Assembly (NCBI RefSeq): GCF_002289565.1 | Contig: NZ_NTFY01000006.1 | Coordinates: forward strand, 52,248 to 116,247 | Direction: 5' to 3' | From: Rhodopirellula sp. SM50 | GTDB taxonomy: Bacteria > Planctomycetota > Planctomycetia > Pirellulales > Pirellulaceae | Length of the DNA stretch: 64,000 nucleotides | Shown here: positions 59,908 through 64,000 of the stretch, one piece after another | Layout of the letters: each line of letters begins with the position of its first letter | How positions within the stretch are numbered: the first letter of the stretch is position 1 | Position numbers and translations under genes: made by a program | The notes under the pieces: model-generated | What the model saw: the letters and a program-made list of their open reading frames with translations, nothing else | Told to the model about the DNA's origin: nothing | The model's database searches: none

Positions 59908-60481
59908 CTGCTAACCGACGCCTGACGACAGCGTCCACTTCTTCTTTTGTGTCTTCTCGCGTTCTTTTGTGGCAATTGATTTGCTGTCGTTTGATCGTGC
60001 CCCGAAGCTCGCCCACCGGATGTCATCGAACCTCCGTTTCCTGGAATTCGCATTTGATGTCACGGTTCGATCGGTGCGCGGTCGACTCGGCCGACGAAGA
60101 CAAACCGACGCTTGTCGATTGCAACTGTTGATCGTGACATCGCTGACTCCGACGATTGGATTCGGGTATGCCGGCAGAGCGAAGTGTCTTAGGCCCGGAG
60201 GGCCGGTAGAGTGTCGGCCGGTGGCGTCAGCCACCGGGGTGGGTTCAAAAGAATACTCAAGGCCCAGCGGGCCGACACAATGCCCGGGCTTCGAGTGGAC
60301 CGGGAGTTCCATTGTGCCGGCCTTCCAGGCCTCAGCAAATCCGTTCTTTCGATACCGGTGGCTGACACCACCGGCAAGCATTGTGCCAGCCCTCCGGGCT
60401 TCATCCCGACTCCACAATGAAATTGGTGCAGCAAGGGGAGTGAAATTTCCCTCGATGATTCCAATCGAGTACATTGGCCGT
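59906..60481 (+). repeat. Duplicated segment, copy B
   Basis: The partner of copy A at 58214-58610. It is continuous where copy A is interrupted, but carries its own ~275-bp palindromic insertion at about 60166-60440. Confidence 0.75.
60166..60440. repeat. Palindromic repeat cluster inserted in copy B
   Basis: The cluster consists of GGCCCGGAGGGCC-, CCGGTGGC-GCCACCGG- (60218-60237) and GGCCC-GGGCC-type hairpins, repeated in direct and inverted orientation. It interrupts the homology between copies A and B, so it was gained or lost after the duplication. Confidence 0.7.
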
Positions 60482-60544
60482 CAGCGTTTTGGTGCGGTCG
60501 CCGTCTTGATCTCTTGTGGCCCATCGTGTGATACAACGGCGCAT

Positions 60545-60583
60545 CACTCCCTCGTTGCTCGCGTCGTGTGGCTCGAGGGAGTG
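60545..60583 (+). terminator. Possible intrinsic terminator
   Basis: CACTCCCTCG at 60545-60554 pairs exactly with CGAGGGAGTG at 60574-60583, followed by a T-rich run (CTTCTTTTACT). No gene ends just before it on the plus strand, so its role is uncertain. Confidence 0.4.
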
Positions 60584-60887
60584 CTTCTTTTACTAAAAGA
60601 CGAATCCGACCGAACGCACAACGCGCCGACCCCTGTGTGTCGAGCGCCTTTGGATGTTTGAAGTGCACCACTGAGATCAAAACGCGGCTCGTACCGCGAT
60701 GCTGATGAACTGCGTGCAAGTGATTGGTGAAGCGGATGGTGTTCCGAGAGCGGATCGTTTCACGTGGCCGGGCGCCGTGAGGTGCGTCCTTGCGAGAGAT
60801 TGCGTTGGTATCCTTGCCTGATGCAGGTGTGCAGAAACGTTGTGCGACCCCGTCTGGGGGCGATGGGAGGATTGGGGGCGTGGTCCC

Positions 60888-60937
60888 GAGGTGGCGCTGC
60901 GCTGACCTCCGGCTACTGGCTGTGATCCCTCCGGGAT
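60888..60937. repeat. Short palindrome cluster
   Basis: GAGGT-ACCTC (60888-60909) and ATCCC-GGGAT (60925-60937) hairpins follow each other. They resemble the stacked palindromes at 10822-11038. Confidence 0.55.
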
Positions 60938-61065
60938 GCCGTGGACGCTGCGTCGGTGGCGTCGGTTTGGTGGTGCTTGCCCGTTGGGCAACGAGGCATG
61001 TCGGATTGCAACTCCAGCTTGGTCCGCAAGCACTGCGGCAGCGAATCGCTGACGCTGATCGATGA

Positions 61066-61113
61066 GGTCGACCCTCCCCTCGCTGCGCTCGACTCTCCCT
61101 GCCGGGGAGGGTT
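61066..61113 (+). repeat. Intergenic copy of the repeat inserted in Hint domain 1
   Basis: GACCCTCCCCTCGCTGCGCT and its continuation match the inverted middle unit at 13991-14033, including a 21-base identical run. The GCCGGGGAGGGT arm closes a hairpin. Confidence 0.82.
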
Positions 61114-61229
61114 GCTTCAGTTGTGTAGACACCAAAGCCTGCCTTGAGGGGATCCTTCTACACTGGACCTTGTCTCAAGCGTGTGGGGAACCCGTTATGA
61201 TGTGTTGATCGCGTCGGATCGGCCGTGTC

Positions 61230-61254
61230 TTGACAGGCTGGAAGCCTATCCCAC
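61230..61254 (+). repeat. 25-bp direct repeat, copy 1 (before the sulfatase)
   Basis: This is identical to 62816-62840; it contains the small dyad AGGCTGGAAGCCT. Confidence 0.85.
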
Positions 61255-61298
61255 GTTGTTGTGCCTGATCAATTTCGCCTCCAGTTGACATCTGAAGC

Positions 61299-62759
61299 AT
61301 GCCCTCAAAATTTCTTGCACTGGTTTGTTGCATCGTCGGTTTGCTGTCCCTGACGAATCCTCCGTTCAGCGCCTCAGCCGCCGACAAGCCGAATGTGCTG
61401 TTCATTTTCTTGGACGACTTCGGTTGGCGGGATGCCGGTTTCATGGGCAGCGACTTTTACGAGACGCCGAACCTGGATGCGCTGGCCGCTCGCGGTATGG
61501 TGTTCACGGATGCCTACGCCGGCGCCGCCAATTGTGCCCCGTCGCGAGCCTGCCTGTTGTCCGGTCAGTACTCGCCGCGTCACGAGATCTACAACGTGGG
61601 GACATCGCGGCGGGGGAAACGAACCCACGGACGGCTGATGCACATCCCCGGCACCGACACACTGCGAACCGACATTCGCACCTGGGCCCACTGCGTGCGA
61701 GACGCCGGCTATCGTACCGGCACGATCGGCAAATGGCATCTCAGCAACGACCCGCTGCCCTATGGATTCGATTTCAATTTTGCGGGCACGCATAGCGGAA
61801 GTCCGCCCCGCGGTTACTATCCGCCGCACGGCAACATCCCCGAACTGGCCGATGCACCCAAGGACGAGTACCTGACGAACCGTTTGACTGAAGAAGCGAT
61901 CAAGTTCATTCGACGCGATACGGGCAAGCCGTGGTTTTTGTACTTGACCCACTTCGCCGTGCACACGCCGATCCAGGGTGAGCCGGAGCTGGTGAAAAAG
62001 TACGAACAGAAAAACCCCGGTGAACTGCACGACCATCCCGTGATGGCGGCAATGATCGAAAGTGTCGATGTCGGTGTGGGGCGGATCATCAAGGCGATTG
62101 AGTCGCTGGGGCAGACCGACGACACCATCATTGTGTTTACCAGTGACAACGGCGGCTACGGTCCGGCGACATCGATGAAACCGCTGAAAGGATACAAGGG
62201 AACGTACTATGAGGGCGGCATCCGCGAACCGATGTTTGTCGTTTGGCCGGGAGTGACAAAGCCGGGGACGACCTGCGATACGCCGGTGATCAACGTCGAT
62301 TTGTTCCCGACGTTTTGTGAGATGACCGGCGCGGCACTGCCGGATCAGCCCGTCGATGGTGTCAGTCTGCGACCCTTGCTGGCCGGCGAAGCCGATCCGG
62401 CGTTCGAGTCGCGATCGCTGTTCTGGCACTTCCCCGCGTATCTGCAAAGCTACCAACGAATTGACGAGCAGCGCGATGTGCTGTTTCGTTCGCGGCCCTG
62501 CAGCATCATCCGCAATGGAAAATGGAAGCTGCACGAGTACTTTGAAGACGGCGGGTTGGAGCTGTACGATTTGGAAGCGGATCCCGGCGAGACGACAAAC
62601 CTGGCCGCGTCGCACCCGCAAGACCGAGACCGATTGCACGGACTGCTCAAGGCCTGGCGAGAATCGACCGGCGCCCCCGTGCCGACCGAGCCGAATCCCC
62701 ACTTCGACGCCGCCGACGAAGAGCGGGAAATCACCAGACGCTTGAAAAAAAAGGGATAA
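61299..62759 (+). CDS. Type I (formylglycine) sulfatase
   Basis: A 486-residue secreted sulfatase with signal peptide (MPSKFLALVCCIVGLLSLTN). The active-site signature is CAPSRACLLSG (Cys79, converted to formylglycine by a sulfatase-modifying enzyme encoded elsewhere). Metal and substrate landmarks are NVLFIFLDDFGWRD (two Asp), GKWHL, THFAVHTPI and FTSDNGGYGP. The length is standard for the family. Planctomycetes encode dozens of these, used on sulfated polysaccharides; the specific substrate cannot be read from the sequence. The ribosome site is weak. It is monocistronic, flanked by exact 25-bp direct repeats. Confidence 0.95.
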   Translation: MPSKFLALVCCIVGLLSLTNPPFSASAADKPNVLFIFLDDFGWRDAGFMGSDFYETPNLDALAARGMVFTDAYAGAANCAPSRACLLSGQYSPRHEIYNVGTSRRGKRTHGRLMHIPGTDTLRTDIRTWAHCVRDAGYRTGTIGKWHLSNDPLPYGFDFNFAGTHSGSPPRGYYPPHGNIPELADAPKDEYLTNRLTEEAIKFIRRDTGKPWFLYLTHFAVHTPIQGEPELVKKYEQKNPGELHDHPVMAAMIESVDVGVGRIIKAIESLGQTDDTIIVFTSDNGGYGPATSMKPLKGYKGTYYEGGIREPMFVVWPGVTKPGTTCDTPVINVDLFPTFCEMTGAALPDQPVDGVSLRPLLAGEADPAFESRSLFWHFPAYLQSYQRIDEQRDVLFRSRPCSIIRNGKWKLHEYFEDGGLELYDLEADPGETTNLAASHPQDRDRLHGLLKAWRESTGAPVPTEPNPHFDAADEEREITRRLKKKG

Positions 62760-62815
62760 GTCTATAGCCTGAACCGTGGTAGCGGTGGGAGAGACTCGCA
62801 GAGGTCGTCATGCTG

Positions 62816-62840
62816 TTGACAGGCTGGAAGCCTATCCCAC
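62816..62840 (+). repeat. 25-bp direct repeat, copy 2 (after the sulfatase)
   Basis: Exact copy of 61230-61254 in the same orientation, in the 132-bp gap before the helicase gene. Confidence 0.85.
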
Positions 62841-62891
62841 TTGGGTTGCGCCCGGTGTTTTGCCGATTGAATTCGGGATGGAGTGGACGTG

Positions 62892-64000
62892 ATGGAATTA
62901 AATGCCGAGCAAAAGTGTGCCGCCGAGTTCGCCGGGGATGACGTGCTGGTCCTGGCCGGTGCGGGGACGGGGAAGACGAGCACCATCGTCGCCCGTGTCG
63001 TCCATCTGACGAAGATCGGCGTCGACCCGCGACGCATTCTGTTGTTGACCTTCACGCGTCGCGCCGCCCGCGAGATGCGGCATCGGCTGACCCAGCAGAT
63101 CGGTTCCGCGGCCAAGACCGTGCCGACGGGAACCTTTCACAACTTTTGTTTGCAGTACCTTCGTCGTTGGCCGGATCTGTTCGAGTGCGGTTCGTTGACG
63201 ATCATCGACCGCGACGACCAGTTGCAACTGATGAAGCTCGCCCGCGCCAACGTGGTGGGAAAGGACGCCGCGTTTCCCAAGTCGGCCGAGCTCGCCAATT
63301 ACTATTCGTACGCCAGGAACACCAACCGTCCGGTCGCCGAGTATCTGGCCGAGTTCACCGACCACGACGAAGACGGAATCAAACGGATCAGCAGCGTCTT
63401 GCAGGACTACACCAAGCGAAAGCACGAATGTCGATATTTCGACTACGACGACATCCTGCACCTGTTCGCCCGGCAGTTGCACCGCAGCCGAATCGTCCGC
63501 GAGAAGATGCAATCACGTTATGACCACATTCTGGTCGACGAGATGCAGGACACCAATCCGCTGCAATGGTTGATCTTGGATGGCATGCGTGACCCGGCAA
63601 AACTATTTTGCGTCGGTGACGACGCGCAAAGTATTTATGCGTTCCGCGGCGCCGACTTTCGTAACGTCCACTCCTTCACCGAGCGAGTCGCCGGCGCGGA
63701 GGTGTTGAAACTGGAAGAGAATTATCGCAGCACCCAGGAGATCTTGGATCTGTCCAACTGGTTGCTCGACCAGTCATCACTGGGCTATGACAAACATTTG
63801 CGTTCCGCCCGAGGTCCGGGCATCAAACCGGTCCTGGTTGAATTGGACGGCGACTTTGAGGAGGCGGATTGGGTGGCATCGGACTTGATGCAGCGACACG
63901 AAGACGGTGATCCGTGGCGTGACCACATGATCCTGACCCGCAGCGCGTGGGCGGCCAGGAGTACCGAAGCGGCCTTGATCGAAAACGACATCCCCTATCG
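62892..64000 (+). CDS. UvrD/Rep/PcrA-type superfamily 1 helicase (partial, runs off the window)
   Basis: The first 369 residues of an SF1A DNA helicase. Motifs seen: Walker A in VLAGAGTGKTS (residues 23-29 GAGTGKT), motif Ia (LLLTFTRRAAREM), TGTFHNFC, motif II DEMQD (216-220), motif III GDDAQSIYAFRGADF and motif IV EENYRSTQEI. Motif II is DEMQD rather than the commoner DExQD; the key Asp and Glu are kept. The start is ATG at 62892 with GGAG 8 bases upstream. These enzymes unwind DNA in repair and replication restart; the exact subgroup needs the missing C-terminal half. No stop is reached before the end. Confidence 0.9.
   Translation, partial: MELNAEQKCAAEFAGDDVLVLAGAGTGKTSTIVARVVHLTKIGVDPRRILLLTFTRRAAREMRHRLTQQIGSAAKTVPTGTFHNFCLQYLRRWPDLFECGSLTIIDRDDQLQLMKLARANVVGKDAAFPKSAELANYYSYARNTNRPVAEYLAEFTDHDEDGIKRISSVLQDYTKRKHECRYFDYDDILHLFARQLHRSRIVREKMQSRYDHILVDEMQDTNPLQWLILDGMRDPAKLFCVGDDAQSIYAFRGADFRNVHSFTERVAGAEVLKLEENYRSTQEILDLSNWLLDQSSLGYDKHLRSARGPGIKPVLVELDGDFEEADWVASDLMQRHEDGDPWRDHMILTRSAWAARSTEAALIENDIPY

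Larger units (their letters stand above)
59910..61298. other. Long non-coding repeat region before the sulfatase gene
   Basis: About 1.4 kb without a supportable gene. Contents in order: copy B with its palindromic insertion, a terminator-like hairpin at 60545-60583, a palindrome cluster at 60888-60937, an intergenic copy of the Hint-insertion repeat at 61066-61113, and a short repeat at 61230-61254. Several open frames cross it, but they translate repeats. Confidence 0.6.

Noticed and set aside
59911-60719. Open frames of 175-230 codons on both strands after the small membrane protein
   Set aside because: They cross copy B and its palindromic insertion; the translations are repeat-derived and unlike any protein family I know.

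Overview
The window looks like a chromosomal segment of a marine-type planctomycete (Pirellulaceae, Rhodopirellula/Stieleria-like). The evidence is two Planctomycete-specific cytochrome/PSD1 + DUF1501 gene pairs, a formylglycine sulfatase, a PEP-CTERM protein, an N-terminal LEPR-xLL-type motif (LEDRHLLA) on a giant surface protein, moderately high GC, and many short palindromic repeats. This placement is inference from gene content. No rRNA, tRNA or CRISPR array was seen.

Layout. 1-337: repeat-rich non-coding DNA with a perfect 24-bp inverted repeat. 338-9371 (minus strand): hybrid histidine kinase, an exported ankyrin-repeat protein, then a DUF1501 + PSCyt1/PSCyt2/PSD1 operon. 9951-10772 (plus): a TsdA-like diheme cytochrome c. 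10773-11164: a cluster of palindromes and 17-bp tandem repeats. 11165-52563 (minus): the dominant object, one uninterrupted 41.1-kb gene for a 13,709-residue protein, followed with a 4-base ATGA overlap by a 90-codon gene that is the obvious immunity candidate. 52862-57899 (plus): a PEP-CTERM protein and a three-gene PSD1/DUF1501/WD40 operon. 57900-61298: a repeat-rich accessory patch in which three structurally matching 90-91-bp attC-like sites delimit two small cassettes, one a toxin-antitoxin pair and one a small membrane protein. 61299-62759: sulfatase. 62892-end: UvrD/Rep-type helicase, cut by the window edge.

The giant protein reads as a modular secreted adhesin/polymorphic toxin. From N to C terminus it has a LEPR-xLL signal, six copies of a ~225-residue beta-rich module, thirteen CARDB-like domains, nine cadherin/He_PIG-like domains, a short YD/RHS-like stretch, two dockerins, more Ig-like and VCBS-like arrays, a ~2,500-residue Ser/Thr/Asn-rich tandem array, a Hint domain, a Gly/Ala-rich hydrophobic pre-toxin region, a second Hint domain, and a 169-residue C-terminal domain with a PD-(D/E)xK-like nuclease signature.

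Two families of dispersed palindromic repeats, seen elsewhere in the window as intergenic DNA, lie in frame inside this gene. One is a five-fold 81-bp (27-codon) tandem array near the N terminus. The other is a ~255-bp composite insertion inside the first Hint domain. Together with the repeat-extended C terminus of the PEP-CTERM protein and an attC-like site that supplies the end of the parE-like gene, they suggest that non-coding repeats repeatedly become translated protein in this genome.
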